This document shows positions 51,197-60,941 of a DNA stretch of 64,000 bases, in pieces. This DNA comes from Rapidithrix thailandica (GTDB taxonomy: Bacteria; Bacteroidota; Bacteroidia; Cytophagales; Flammeovirgaceae): positions 62,001-126,000 of the forward strand of contig NZ_JBDKWZ010000014.1 in the NCBI RefSeq assembly GCF_039710355.1, written 5' to 3'. How positions within the stretch are numbered: position 1 is the stretch's first letter; each line of letters opens with the position of its first letter. Below the pieces are notes generated by a model. That model had not been told where the DNA came from and searched no databases. It was given only the letters and a program-made list of their open reading frames with translations. Both the position numbers and the translations under genes were made by a program.

Positions 51197-53400
51197 CAAA
51201 AACATCAAGAAGAAACTTTATAAAGGTTTCGGCTTTGGCAGGCGGTGGCTTAATGATGTCCATCACCCTGCCGGGAAGTACCCATTTGCTCGATAATACC
51301 TCACCGGGTTCAGCTGCGTTGAATGCTTTCCTGTCGATTGCCCCTGACGGAAAAATCACATTTCTGCTCACCAAGCACGAAATGGGTCAGGGATCAGGTA
51401 CGGGATTGCCCATGATACTGGCCGATGAACTGGGAGCGGATTGGAATAAACTTTCTATCATACGATCGGATTACGACCGGAAATTTAATTGGAGAACGAT
51501 GGGGGTTACCGGTGGAAGCAGTACTATTTCCGGAATGTGGGATGTATTGAGGAAGGCCGGAGCTACTGCCCGCGAAATGTTAAAACAGGCTGCGGCCAAG
51601 CGTTGGGAGGTAAGTACGGCTATTTTAAAAGCCGAAAACAACTTTATCGTCAACACGGAAAACGGGGAAAAATTGGAATTCGGACAGCTTGCGGAAGCGG
51701 CTGCTCAGCTTCCGGTTCCGGAATCGGTGACGCTGAAAAAGCCGGAAGAATTCGTGTATATCGGAAAGCCGGTCAAAAATCTGCTCACCGAAGATATGGC
51801 CATTGGTAAGGCCAACTATGGTATCAATACCGATGTGCCGGGAATGGTCTATGCGTCTATTGAAAAATGTCCGGTGTATAAAGGAAAACTGAAAAACTTT
51901 GACGCTACGGAAGCTTTGAAAGTGACCGGAGTGATCGATGTTTTCCCTATGCCTTCTTTTGAGCCCGTTAGCCCTGATAATCATGTACAGGAAGGAGTAG
52001 TGGTGGTAGCGACATCTACCTGGGCCGCTTTCAAAGCCCGGAAAGCCTTAAAAATAGAGTGGGATCCGGGAAAATTTGCTACGGCCAATATCGAATCCTT
52101 AAAAAAGGAGATGTCTGCAGTCCTCAACGGAACGATGGACCCGGGGTATCGCAGAGGAGACACGGATAAATTGAAGAAGGAGGAGGGGTACGAAGTATTT
52201 GAAGCAGAATACGATAACCCTTATCAGGCGCATGCTTTGATGGAGCCGATCAATGCTACGGTGCATTTCAAAGGAGATACGTGCGAAGTGTGGGTGGGCA
52301 CACAATCGGGAGAACGGGTTACCAAGGAAGTAGCCAAGGTGACAGGCCTGCCGGAAGATAAAATTACCACGCATGTATTAAATTCGGGTGGGGCATTTGG
52401 CAGACGGTATTATTGCGATTCTTCCATGGAAGCTGCCTATATTTCCATGCAAATAAAGAAACCTGTAAAAGTAACCTGGTCGAGAGAAGACGAAGTCGCT
52501 CATGATTATTTCCATCCCTACCAGAAAAGCATTCACCGGGCGGTAATCAGTCCGGAGAAAAAAGTGGTAGGTTGGGAAACGAGCCTTTGCAGAACGGAAG
52601 TTTATGCATCCGGCCTTAATATCGCGGATATCCCTTATGATTTTCCGAATGTGAAAACCGAATGGAAGCAATTGGAGAGCATCATTCACCCCGGTGCCTG
52701 GAGAAGTGTTTCCGAGCATTCCAGCTCTTTAGGCAAAGAATCATTTATGGATGAACTCACCAGAAAACTGGGCAAAGACCCCGTAGAATTCCGTTTGGAA
52801 TTGTTACAAGAGGAAATCCGGAAAGAAGGAAATACCGATGATGCCGAGCGGGTTTATAATTACAGAAAGTTGCTGAGAGAAAGGCATGTGGCCGTTTTGA
52901 ATACCATCAAAGAAAAGGGACTTTGGAATAATAGCATCTTGCCTTCGGGAAGCGGGAAAGGGATTGCCATTGAGAACTTTGGCGGAACCGTTTGTGCACA
53001 TATTGCCCAGGTATCTCTGGCAGACAACGACTTTGGATTTAAAGTAGATAAAGTGAGCAGTGTGGTCCATTGCGGTACTTTGATCAACCCGCACTTTGGC
53101 AAGGGACAAATCGAGGGGAGTATCATCTGGGCGCTTTCGGCCTTGAAATACGGAGGCGTTGAGGTGGAAAAAGGCGTGGTGAAACAAAGGAACTTCCACA
53201 ACAACCGTTTGTTGAAAATGGATGAAATTCCGGAGATTGAGATATACTTTATCGAAAGTGATGAACCTCCTTCCGGCTTGGGCGAACCGGGTACACCGCC
53301 ATTGGCTCCGGCCGTGTTAAACGCCTTGTTTGATGCTACGGGAAAAAGAATCCGAAAAATACCGGTGACCAAAGAAGATTTGCAGGCCAATTCAATCTAA
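51193..53400 (+). CDS. Molybdopterin-binding subunit, isoquinoline 1-oxidoreductase-like
   Basis: This 735-residue large subunit starts with a Tat-type signal (TSRRNFIKVSALAGGGLMMS), so the folded enzyme is exported. Cofactor-binding phrases include TKHEMGQGSGTGLPMILADE, LNSGGAFGRRYYCDS and the active-site glutamate in GEPGTPPLAPAVLNALFDAT. It hydroxylates an N-heterocycle or aldehyde with the 2Fe-2S subunit; the substrate is unknown. It overlaps the upstream subunit gene by 4 bases. A terminator follows. Confidence 0.95.
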   Translation: MTKTSRRNFIKVSALAGGGLMMSITLPGSTHLLDNTSPGSAALNAFLSIAPDGKITFLLTKHEMGQGSGTGLPMILADELGADWNKLSIIRSDYDRKFNWRTMGVTGGSSTISGMWDVLRKAGATAREMLKQAAAKRWEVSTAILKAENNFIVNTENGEKLEFGQLAEAAAQLPVPESVTLKKPEEFVYIGKPVKNLLTEDMAIGKANYGINTDVPGMVYASIEKCPVYKGKLKNFDATEALKVTGVIDVFPMPSFEPVSPDNHVQEGVVVVATSTWAAFKARKALKIEWDPGKFATANIESLKKEMSAVLNGTMDPGYRRGDTDKLKKEEGYEVFEAEYDNPYQAHALMEPINATVHFKGDTCEVWVGTQSGERVTKEVAKVTGLPEDKITTHVLNSGGAFGRRYYCDSSMEAAYISMQIKKPVKVTWSREDEVAHDYFHPYQKSIHRAVISPEKKVVGWETSLCRTEVYASGLNIADIPYDFPNVKTEWKQLESIIHPGAWRSVSEHSSSLGKESFMDELTRKLGKDPVEFRLELLQEEIRKEGNTDDAERVYNYRKLLRERHVAVLNTIKEKGLWNNSILPSGSGKGIAIENFGGTVCAHIAQVSLADNDFGFKVDKVSSVVHCGTLINPHFGKGQIEGSIIWALSALKYGGVEVEKGVVKQRNFHNNRLLKMDEIPEIEIYFIESDEPPSGLGEPGTPPLAPAVLNALFDATGKRIRKIPVTKEDLQANSI

Positions 53401-53442
53401 GTAGAATCTAGAATATTAACGTAACGCTGTTTGGAAACTGAT

Positions 53443-53478
53443 GCCCCGGAGCAATGCTCCGGAGGCTCTTTTTATTAC
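53443..53478 (+). terminator. Terminator of the hydroxylase operon
   Basis: GCCCCGGAGCA pairs with TGCTCCGGAGGC around a short loop and is followed by TCTTTTT. Confidence 0.85.
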
Positions 53479-53624
53479 TGGCAAACAATTGATTTTACCT
53501 TGGATTATCCTCTAAGTGGCATGTATAAAGAACCATAATAGTAGAAAGGCAATGCTTTTATAATTTGAGTTATACATGAAAGTAGAGTATCTTGTCGGAA
53601 ACTGAATAAAATCTTGAAGAAACT

Positions 53625-54098
53625 ATGAAATGTATTTTTAGCATTGTTGCGATTACTTTTTGTCTATGGGGCTGCCAACCTGAAGGCAGGATTTATGTGG
53701 AACATAAGGAGCTTTCTCCGGAAGCCCAATGGAAACAAGAAGATGTACGGAAATTTGACGTGGCCGTAGAAGATATTACACAAAGTTATCGTCTAAGCTT
53801 GGCTTTCCGGCATGCAAAAGGATATCCCTATGAAGAATTGAAAGTAAAGGTGACGGAAACAGATCCCAAGGGAACCCAGTCGGTTAAAGAATATGCCTTG
53901 AAAATTCGGGATGAATATGGCAATTATGCCGGGGAAGGGGAATTCGGTATTTGGGACAGTGAGCATCTGATTGAGGCAGAGAAAACGTATCCGGAAAAGG
54001 GCGCTTATTCCTATTCCATCGAACATGTCATGCCGGATAATCCCATACCGATGGCTTTGGAAATAGGTTTGATCTTAGACAAAGCTTCAGCAAAATAA
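53625..54098 (+). CDS. gldH: GldH-like gliding motility lipoprotein
   Basis: This 157-residue lipoprotein (MKCIFSIVAITFCLWGC, lipid Cys 17) has RIYVEHKELSPEAQWKQEDV, a beta-rich core and the ending EHVMPDNPIPMALEIGLILD, which corresponds to the GldH C-terminal pattern 'H-x-M-R/P-x-(D/E)NPLP'. GldH is needed for gliding and type IX secretion in Flavobacteriia. A single gene here; the name rests on pattern memory and length, so moderate certainty. Confidence 0.75.
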   Translation: MKCIFSIVAITFCLWGCQPEGRIYVEHKELSPEAQWKQEDVRKFDVAVEDITQSYRLSLAFRHAKGYPYEELKVKVTETDPKGTQSVKEYALKIRDEYGNYAGEGEFGIWDSEHLIEAEKTYPEKGAYSYSIEHVMPDNPIPMALEIGLILDKASAK

Positions 54099-54123
54099 CT
54101 CAATTCATCATCTGACAAGTTTA

Positions 54124-54163
54124 AAAAAGTACTTATTCAATCATTTGTTGGTAAGTACTTTTT
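54124..54163. terminator. Bidirectional hairpin after gldH
   Basis: AAAAAGTACTTA and TAAGTACTTTTT pair around a 16-nt loop and end in T-rich sequence. Confidence 0.75.
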
Positions 54164-54231
54164 GGTGTTTTATATCCTTTGTGTAAAAAGACCGGGGAAT
54201 TTACCACCACCCAATAAATCCCTTTCATTTC

Positions 54232-54284
54232 TTAATAAAAAGATAATATAAATCCCGGCTTAATCCGATTGGTTTTCAACTATT
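54232..54284 (+). promoter_or_regulatory. Diverged leader element before sigma gene
   Basis: TTAATAAAAAGATAATATAA ... GGTTTTCAACTATT resembles in order, spacing and length (~53 nt) the leader copies at 55080, 60711 and 62309, but the identity is lower. It ends ~90 bases before the sigma ATG, compared with ~80 in the TonB-receptor copy. Confidence 0.35.
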
Positions 54285-54374
54285 TTAGAATCCTGAATTG
54301 AGAAGGTATACACATTTGAAGGTATGCTGTTTTATCAATTTCCTCATCTGTTCAACAATCGCTTTAAACTGAAT

Positions 54375-54941
54375 ATGGATTTCCCGGACTTTCAAAATAA
54401 CCATGACGCCAAGGCTTTCAAAGCAATTTACGACCAATATTGGGAGGAACTTTACCGTAAGGCATACAAACGGCTGAATACCCAAGAAACCGCAGAAGAT
54501 ATTGTACAGAATATTTTTGTGGAATTTTGGGAGAAAAGGAATACGATCAATATTGAAAAGTCGGTAGGTAATTATTTATACGGAGCATTAAAAAAGAAAA
54601 TCTTATTGCATTTCCGTACCCAATACCGCCAGGAAGCCCGTATGCAATCCCAGTCCCATATGATCAAAGAAGCAGACGAATCCTTTGAAAGCCGGATCAT
54701 CTATACGGATTATTTAAACAAAGTAGAACACTTGCTCCGGCATCTTCCCAAAAAGTCTAAAAAAGTTTTCGAACTCAAGCGGAAGTGCTATCTCACCAAT
54801 AAGGAAATAGCCCAAAAACTTGAAATTTCGGAAAAGACAGTAGAATATCATGTAAAGTACGCCACGGATTTTTTGAGAAATTACTGTGGAGATATGGTAG
54901 TAGCCATCACTGTATCGCTTTTGATACGATTTATACAATAG
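54375..54941 (+). CDS. ECF RNA polymerase sigma factor, FecI-like
   Basis: This 188-residue sigma-70 factor has region 2 FKAIYDQYWEELYRKAYKRL with TAEDIVQNIFVEFWEKRNTI and region 4 LPKKSKKVFELKRKCYLTNK with AQKLEISEKTVEYHVKYATD. The C-terminal hydrophobic tail (VVAITVSLLIRFIQ) is typical of Bacteroidota members. It should be controlled by a FecR anti-sigma; the likely one is at 61084, 6 kb downstream, separated by three lipoprotein genes. The ATG at 54375 fits the family start (MDFPDFQNN). Confidence 0.92.
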   Translation: MDFPDFQNNHDAKAFKAIYDQYWEELYRKAYKRLNTQETAEDIVQNIFVEFWEKRNTINIEKSVGNYLYGALKKKILLHFRTQYRQEARMQSQSHMIKEADESFESRIIYTDYLNKVEHLLRHLPKKSKKVFELKRKCYLTNKEIAQKLEISEKTVEYHVKYATDFLRNYCGDMVVAITVSLLIRFIQ

Positions 54942-55426
54942 CCTTTCTCTTTTTTCTTCCCATTCCCAAAAACCGCTTAGCTTCTTTGGACATGCTCTTA
55001 GAGGTAATTCGGTGAATGGCCCCTGCTTATTATTTAAAATCCTGCTAATTACCATACTGTTAAATCTGCCGGAAGATACTTAACAATTAAACAATATTTC
55101 TGACCTGGGAGATGGGTGCCGTTTTGGCAACTATAGGGGTGAACTTTATAGATAAGTTCAAGTGCTGATTAAAAACTTTTTGAAAGTGCCTTTCACTTGT
55201 ATGGAGGGCATTTCCAAAGGGTAGTCGGAGGTGCTTTAACGTAAAACCTAAAAAACCTATAATAGACAACAAGCAGAAGACCAGACAACAACCATTGTTC
55301 AAACCCTTGCCAGGCAAGGAGTTGAAAGGTATGCCCGGCCTGTAAAAGGGAAACGCCCGTGTTAAATTGGCTAGAAACACAGGCGTTGCATAAACTCATT
55401 TACTAAAGCTTCAAAATACAGAAATT
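54942..55426. other. Intergenic region with leader copy 1
   Basis: No gene is seen. GGACATGCTCTTAGAG at 54990 resembles a family 2 terminus. The leader copy at 55080-55134 is listed separately. The ~290 bases that follow hold no clear frame on either strand. Confidence 0.4.
55080..55134 (+). promoter_or_regulatory. Conserved 54-nt leader, copy 1
   Basis: TTAACAATTAAACAATATTT, CTGACCTGGGA and GGCAACTAT are shared with the copy at 62309 almost base for base in the first 31 positions, and the element ends with the same GGCAACTAT. See the related finding. Confidence 0.7.
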
Positions 55427-56938
55427 ATGAAAAATTTCAAACTATTACGCTCTTTCTTAGGATTAGGAGTCGCAATTTCCTCCTTTTTTGCAGTGGTTTC
55501 TTGTCAGAATGAAACCCCTTTTATGGATGCTTCCGGTGAATTGGAAGGTGTGGGTGCCGCCAAGCCGGTCGTTGTATTGGGTGCCAGTCCTGATGCCAAC
55601 GGAAACTCCTATATCTCTTCAAACCGTACGTTAACCAGCGATACTTGTTACATCCTGAACGGTTTTGTACGGGTAACCAACGGTGCCACCTTGACCATCA
55701 ATGCCGGTACACATATCTTAGGTAGAGAAGACGATGGTGTAAACGCTCCGGTAAACCCCGGTACTTTGATTGTTGAAAGAGGCGCAAAAATCAACGCGGT
55801 AGGTACTCCTTCCAGCCCCGTTGTTTTCTCCGGTGAAAACAAAGAAGTAGGAGCTTGGGGAGGTGTGATCATTTTGGGTCGTGCTTCTAACAACCTTCCC
55901 GGTGGTTTGGGAGAGATCGAAGGATTACCTGTTCCCGGTACTACCGAAGGATTTTACGGAGCGGATTTCAGCAAAGGAGAGTCTTTTGACGATGCGGATA
56001 ACAGTGGTACTTTGCAGTATGTAAGAATTGAGTACGCCGGTAACTCTATCGATGAGGTGTCAGGAAACGAAACCAACGGATTGACTTTGGGAAGTGTTGG
56101 AAACGGAACAACTCTTGACCACGTAATGGTGTCTTATGGAAATGACGATGCTTTTGAATTTTTCGGAGGTACGGTAGATGCTACTTACTTGATCGCTTAC
56201 CGTAACCGTGATGATAACTTCGATACCGACCAAGGGTATAAAGGCCGTATTCAGTTTGGTATTTCTGTAGCAGCGCCTGCTGATAACATTACTGTTGCTC
56301 CTGTAAACGGATTCGAATCAAACGGTGATAGTGATGATGCTTCTACCAACTTTACCGATGGTACTTTCAGTAACTTCACTGTGATCGGTCCGATTGATCC
56401 TGCCGGAAGCTCTATTGCATCTAACTATAACACCGGTGCGCTGATCCGTGATGCTTCTGAGTTGGATATCTTCAACTCCATCATAGTAGGTTATCCTGCT
56501 TACCAATTGGAACTGGAAACCCCAGGTGATTTTGGCAGTGTCGTTTTTGCCGAAGGAGTTACATTGGTATATCCTACTTATGCCGGGTTCACCGCTCAAG
56601 GTACTAATGTAAGTGGGTTTACTACAGCAGGTTTGAATAACGAAGTATTGAGTGCTTCTTCAGTTGCTCCTATTGGTGCGACTTTACATGGACAATCTGG
56701 TTTGAAAAAGGCCGCCTGGAACATTGTAAATAGCGGTTCTGATCCAGTTCCGGACTTTGTACCGAATGTAGAAAAAGGCTCTGATTTTACCAGTAGCTTA
56801 TTGACTTCCGGTTTCTTCAACACTTCTGTAGATTTCCGTGGTGCTTTCGGTTCTGCTGGTGATCCTGCCAATGCCGGCTGGAACATAAGCAGTACTTGGG
56901 TGGATTGGTACCCTGCTGACAATAACTATTGTAATTAA
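55427..56938 (+). CDS. Beta-helix lipoprotein associated with TonB/FecR locus
   Basis: This 503-residue lipoprotein (lipobox FFAVVSC, Cys ~27) has a right-handed beta-helix region: ATLTINAGTHILGREDDGVN, PGTLIVERGAKINAVGTPSS and GAWGGVIILGRASNN are characteristic of a Bacteroidota outer-surface protein type. The C-terminal part has repeated aromatic and aspartate segments and ends WVDWYPADNNYCN. Its position between the sigma gene and FecR suggests a surface substrate-binding role for the receptor. A MITE-free gene; the upstream leader copy may control it. Confidence 0.82.
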   Translation: MKNFKLLRSFLGLGVAISSFFAVVSCQNETPFMDASGELEGVGAAKPVVVLGASPDANGNSYISSNRTLTSDTCYILNGFVRVTNGATLTINAGTHILGREDDGVNAPVNPGTLIVERGAKINAVGTPSSPVVFSGENKEVGAWGGVIILGRASNNLPGGLGEIEGLPVPGTTEGFYGADFSKGESFDDADNSGTLQYVRIEYAGNSIDEVSGNETNGLTLGSVGNGTTLDHVMVSYGNDDAFEFFGGTVDATYLIAYRNRDDNFDTDQGYKGRIQFGISVAAPADNITVAPVNGFESNGDSDDASTNFTDGTFSNFTVIGPIDPAGSSIASNYNTGALIRDASELDIFNSIIVGYPAYQLELETPGDFGSVVFAEGVTLVYPTYAGFTAQGTNVSGFTTAGLNNEVLSASSVAPIGATLHGQSGLKKAAWNIVNSGSDPVPDFVPNVEKGSDFTSSLLTSGFFNTSVDFRGAFGSAGDPANAGWNISSTWVDWYPADNNYCN

Positions 56939-57113
56939 TCGCAGGGGTGAAGGTGGTAAGGGTCTGTATTTCGCTTGTAAAACATATTGATTATTCCCTA
57001 TCACCTGACAATCTCCCGGAATCAATAAAATTAAATAATATTCCGGAGAAAATCTCTTTGTACGGGTCTTGGGCTTGTATGGAGAGATTTCTCCATATCT
57101 AATTCAATTGACT

Positions 57114-58613
57114 ATGTTGAAATTTAACAATTTACATTCCATTTGGATGACGGTTCTGGTAATAGGACTGGGCATTGTATTGTTTTCATGTGAGAAGGAC
57201 GGGGATGAAGATCCGGTACTTCGTATAGAGTCCATCGAGCCGCTCACGGCCCGGGTGGGAGAAGTCGTGCTGATCAAGGGCAAAGGCTTTGATGCTGTGG
57301 GTAGCCAAAATACGGTGTTGTTTTCCGGAGAGGTTGTCAGCCCGGTGTTCGAAGCCAGTTCTACAGCGTTAAAAGTATTGGTACCGGAAGGGGCTCAAAA
57401 CGGGCCGTTGACGGTAAAGGTGGGCAAGCAATCAGCCGTTTCTTCCCAGGAGTTTACCTTGGATACCTCTTTAGGAGCCCCCAGTCTCACCGGTATTACC
57501 CCAGCCAATGGGATTGCTAATTCGGAAGTGACGGTGAACGGTACTGGTTTTGGGAGTGATGCATCCCTGGTCAAAGTCTATTTTGCGGAGTCAGAAGCTG
57601 AAATCACGACTGTTTATGATTCGAAACTCAAAGTAAAAGTGCCCGTATTGGATCCGGGTGTGGTACAAGTGCGGGTAGTGCGGGAAGAACAGGCCTCCAA
57701 TACATTGGACTTCACGGTAGACCCCACCCCGGTAAATGTGCGTACGGTGTATTGGACTGCAACACCTTACTATACCAAAGCAGGAGTTTACAGTGGCGTA
57801 ATCAACGAGGATGGAGCGGATATTCAATTGTTATATGAGACACCAGGCAATTTTGGGGTGGCTTTGGACCGGGAAGCGGGTATGATTTATTGGAGCAGTA
57901 CAAATAAGATTTACCGGGCTCCACTGGATGGTACAGGTACTCCGGAAGTGTTGTTTGAGGGTGCGGACGGTTTAGAGACTCCTTATGATATTGTTCTCGA
58001 TCTGGAAAACAAGCGACTCTTTGTGGCAAATTTTACAGGCGGTGATTATCAATATATTATGGCGGGAAATATGGATGGTACCGGAACGATGGACAAACTA
58101 TATGCATTACCGGCAGATCCCAGCAATGGAGGACCTCTAGTAGTCGGGATTGAACTGGAAGTGGCTAATGACAAGCTGTATTGGACAGAAGCTGTGGGTA
58201 CACGCGTGGTGCAAGGGAGTGTGAATGGAGAGGCCAGCCAAGCGGCCAAGGTTCTATTTGATGCTTCCCATGGTTTAAAATATCCGGTAGGACTGGCAGT
58301 GGATTCCGAAAATAATAAAATCTACATTACCGATGCAACCAGCCTGTTTGAAGGAGGAACTGCTGTGGATAATCTGTATATGGGAAGTTTGGATGGTTCA
58401 GGTTCCCTGGCAAAGGTAATAGCGCCCGGAGACAATTTTAACAAACCTTTTGATGTGGAGTTGGACCTTGAGAACGGATATGTATTCTGGATTACAAGTG
58501 AACGTGAAACAGGGCAAGTGATGCGTTGCAAATTGGACGGTTCCGATGTGGAAGTATTGTTTGCCGGTGATGAATTGGGAGGTGCGACCTTTTTTGATTT
58601 GGATATCTATTAA
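57114..58613 (+). CDS. IPT/TIG and YWTD-repeat lipoprotein, paralogue 1
   Basis: This 499-residue lipoprotein has lipobox IVLFSC and two IPT/TIG immunoglobulin-like domains: VLRIESIEPLTARVGEVVLI and LTGITPANGIANSEVTVNGT. A beta-propeller of YWTD/NHL type follows (VYWTATPYYTKAGV; MIYWSSTNKIYRAPLDGT; LYWTEAVGTRVVQGSVNGEA). This is the typical SusE/F-position surface glycan- or ligand-binding lipoprotein style. Residues 1-155 are nearly identical to paralogue 2, the propeller less so. Start chosen at MLKFNNLHS. Confidence 0.9.
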   Translation: MLKFNNLHSIWMTVLVIGLGIVLFSCEKDGDEDPVLRIESIEPLTARVGEVVLIKGKGFDAVGSQNTVLFSGEVVSPVFEASSTALKVLVPEGAQNGPLTVKVGKQSAVSSQEFTLDTSLGAPSLTGITPANGIANSEVTVNGTGFGSDASLVKVYFAESEAEITTVYDSKLKVKVPVLDPGVVQVRVVREEQASNTLDFTVDPTPVNVRTVYWTATPYYTKAGVYSGVINEDGADIQLLYETPGNFGVALDREAGMIYWSSTNKIYRAPLDGTGTPEVLFEGADGLETPYDIVLDLENKRLFVANFTGGDYQYIMAGNMDGTGTMDKLYALPADPSNGGPLVVGIELEVANDKLYWTEAVGTRVVQGSVNGEASQAAKVLFDASHGLKYPVGLAVDSENNKIYITDATSLFEGGTAVDNLYMGSLDGSGSLAKVIAPGDNFNKPFDVELDLENGYVFWITSERETGQVMRCKLDGSDVEVLFAGDELGGATFFDLDIY

Positions 58614-58897
58614 TTAACACTTAGATATTTTTGGTTTTACAGGCAACCTTAATTGTAAAAGTGAACAATTTCTTTTTTTTGAGTTGTAAGACCTCCCCCT
58701 TTCTTTAACCATTGAAGAGTGGTTTCATGCGATAGACAATTTTAAAAATATGATGTTAGTTAAGCTCATTTCTTTGACAGAGCTGAAGCTTGACAGTGTC
58801 AGAAGTTAAAATCTTTTTTCACAATTCCAAAGTAGATCTTTCTGTATTGATTTTGGACTTGTATGACAAAATTTTTCCATATCTAATTCAATTGACT

Positions 58898-60397
58898 ATG
58901 TTGAAATTTAACAATTTACATTCCATTTGGATGACGGCCCTGATAGTAGGATTGGGCCTTGTATTGTTTTCATGTGAGAAAGACGGGGATGAAGATCCGG
59001 TACTTCGTATAGAGTCCATCGAGCCGCTCACGGCCCGGGTGGGAGATGTTGTGTTGATCAAGGGCAAAGGCTTTGATGCTATAGGTAGCCAAAATACGGT
59101 GTTGTTTTCCGGAGAGGTTGTCAGCCCGGTGTTCGAAGCCAGTTCTACAGCGTTAAAAGTATTGGTACCGGAAGGGGCTCAAAACGGGCCGTTGACGGTA
59201 AAGGTGGGCAAGCAATCAGCCGTTTCTTCCCAGGAGTTTACCTTGGATACCTCTTTAGGAGCCCCCAGTCTCACTGGTATTACCCCGCCCAATGGAATTG
59301 CAGGTATTGAGATCACACTTAACGGAACCGGTTTCGGGAGTGATCCATCGGTGGTCAAAGTCTATTTTGGAGAGAGTGAAGTGGAGGTTTCCAGTATCAA
59401 TAATACGGATATTAAAGTAAAAGTGCCCGTATTGGAACCGGGTGTGGTACAAGTACGGGTAGTTCGTGAAGAACAGGCCTCCAATACTTTAGACTTCACG
59501 GTAGACCCCACCCCGGTAAATGTACGTACGGTGTATTGGACCACCAGTGAGGAGGTATACAAAGGGGAAATCAATGAAACCGGGGCGGAACTTACAAAAT
59601 TGTATGAACTGAATGGAAATAACGGTATAGAGGTGGATGTAGAAGGAGGTAAAATCTATTGGGCAAATTATCTGGAAACAAAAATATTCAGCGCTCCATT
59701 GGATGGCAGTGAAGAACCGGAAGTATTATTTGATGCTGCTGATGGATTGAAATTTCCCGGGGGCATTGCGATTGATCTGGATAACGGAAGGATTTATGTT
59801 ACGGATGCTGACTTTGGTGAGTATCATCATATTATGGGAGGAAACCTGGACGGCTCCGGAACCCTGGAAAAATTATACGCTTTGCCAGTCGATCCGGATA
59901 CCTATGCTCCATATCCTTATGGAATTAAATTACAGATTTTGGAAGAAAAACTATACTGGACGGAGACGTTTACTCCTGCAGTAGTACAGGGAAGTATTTA
60001 TGGAGAAGCCAGTCAGGCGCCCAAGGTGCTTTTTGATGCTTCCCATGGATTGAAAGCTCCATCCGGAGTAGCCATAGACCCTGCCGGCGGCAAGGTATTT
60101 ATTACGGATTCTCCAAGTTCTTTTGAAGGGCCTACTGCGGTAGATAACCTGTATGTAGGAAGCTTGGATGGATCAGGTGGTTTGACGGCTTTAATTGAGC
60201 CGGGAGGTAATCTGACTTTACCGATAGATGTGGAATTGGATCTGGAAAACGGATATGTATTTTGGACAAATGCGTTCTCAGAAGGTACAAAAGAATTAAG
60301 GGTGATGCGTGCCAAGTTGGATGGTTCGGAGATAGAAGTCTTGTTTTCCGGACAAAACCTTTCCCATGCAAATTTCTTTGATTTGGGTATTTATTAA
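58898..60397 (+). CDS. IPT/TIG and YWTD-repeat lipoprotein, paralogue 2
   Basis: This 499-residue tandem duplicate of the gene at 57114 has exactly the same length. The N-terminal half and the 27 bases before the ATG (CCATATCTAATTCAATTGAC) are almost identical, whereas the propeller has diverged (VYWTTSEEVYKGEINETGAE; LYWTETFTPAVVQGSIYGEA). The pattern of a conserved base and a variable propeller suggests different ligands on one scaffold. A terminator follows. Confidence 0.9.
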   Translation: MLKFNNLHSIWMTALIVGLGLVLFSCEKDGDEDPVLRIESIEPLTARVGDVVLIKGKGFDAIGSQNTVLFSGEVVSPVFEASSTALKVLVPEGAQNGPLTVKVGKQSAVSSQEFTLDTSLGAPSLTGITPPNGIAGIEITLNGTGFGSDPSVVKVYFGESEVEVSSINNTDIKVKVPVLEPGVVQVRVVREEQASNTLDFTVDPTPVNVRTVYWTTSEEVYKGEINETGAELTKLYELNGNNGIEVDVEGGKIYWANYLETKIFSAPLDGSEEPEVLFDAADGLKFPGGIAIDLDNGRIYVTDADFGEYHHIMGGNLDGSGTLEKLYALPVDPDTYAPYPYGIKLQILEEKLYWTETFTPAVVQGSIYGEASQAPKVLFDASHGLKAPSGVAIDPAGGKVFITDSPSSFEGPTAVDNLYVGSLDGSGGLTALIEPGGNLTLPIDVELDLENGYVFWTNAFSEGTKELRVMRAKLDGSEIEVLFSGQNLSHANFFDLGIY

Positions 60398-60427
60398 ATG
60401 TAAATCATTCTTTGAATAATAGGTGCT

Positions 60428-60460
60428 AAAACCTCCGGAAATCGAGTTCCGGAGGTTTTA
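60428..60460 (+). terminator. Terminator after the IPT gene pair
   Basis: AAAACCTCCGGAA and TTCCGGAGGTTTTA form a perfect 13-bp stem around ATCGAG. Confidence 0.85.
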
Positions 60461-60466
60461 TTCTTC

Positions 60467-60658
60467 GAAGTGATTTAAACTTTTGAAACTGGACTTTCTT
60501 GAAAAGTTGCTTTAGGGGTTAATCTCTGTCTACTTCATAGAAAAAACAATTCATAAAAAGTCGAAAAGCGGGAGCGTTTTTCAAGATCAAAAACACAATT
60601 AAATTCTTATAAATCAACTAACTACAATTAAAATCCAATAATTAGTTTAAATCACTTC
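60467..60658. mobile_element. MITE family 1, diverged inside
   Basis: Perfect 15-bp terminal inverted repeats GAAGTGATTTAAACT (60467) and AGTTTAAATCACTTC (60644-60658), flanked by TTC on both sides (60464-60466 and 60659-60661). The inner ~160 bp differs from other copies except for a GCGTTTTTCAAGATC-like segment. Confidence 0.8.
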
Positions 60659-60710
60659 TTCTTTTAAATCAATACCTGTATAAAGTTTTAATGAATTCTT
60701 TGCGGCAGAA

Positions 60711-60764
60711 TTAACAATTTAAAAATATCTCCCCCTTGGGGAATACCTTCTTTTCCGGCAACTA
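60711..60764 (+). promoter_or_regulatory. Conserved 54-nt leader, copy 2
   Basis: TTAACAATTTAAAAATATCT ... CCGGCAACTA, the same first and last blocks as copies 1 and 3, with a different middle (CCCCCTTGGGGAATACC, itself a small hairpin). It lies upstream of the FecR gene, with MITE sequence between. Confidence 0.65.
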
Positions 60765-60941
60765 ATTATTAAATTTTAAATTTATAATTCCGGTAAGCAA
60801 TTTTGTAGGTATCAAGCTGAAAGATATAATGAGAACGGTCATATTTGCCCGGGTTTTGACCCTGACATTTTTCCATAGCTGTTTTGAGAAGTAAATGAAG
60901 TTCTTTTTTAGGGTAATAAAAAGTCAGAATGAGTTTTCATT

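Noticed and set aside
51489..53390. Several long frames antisense or out of frame inside the molybdopterin subunit gene
   Set aside because: They are shadows caused by the GC-richer codon pattern of the real gene, which has complete family motifs.
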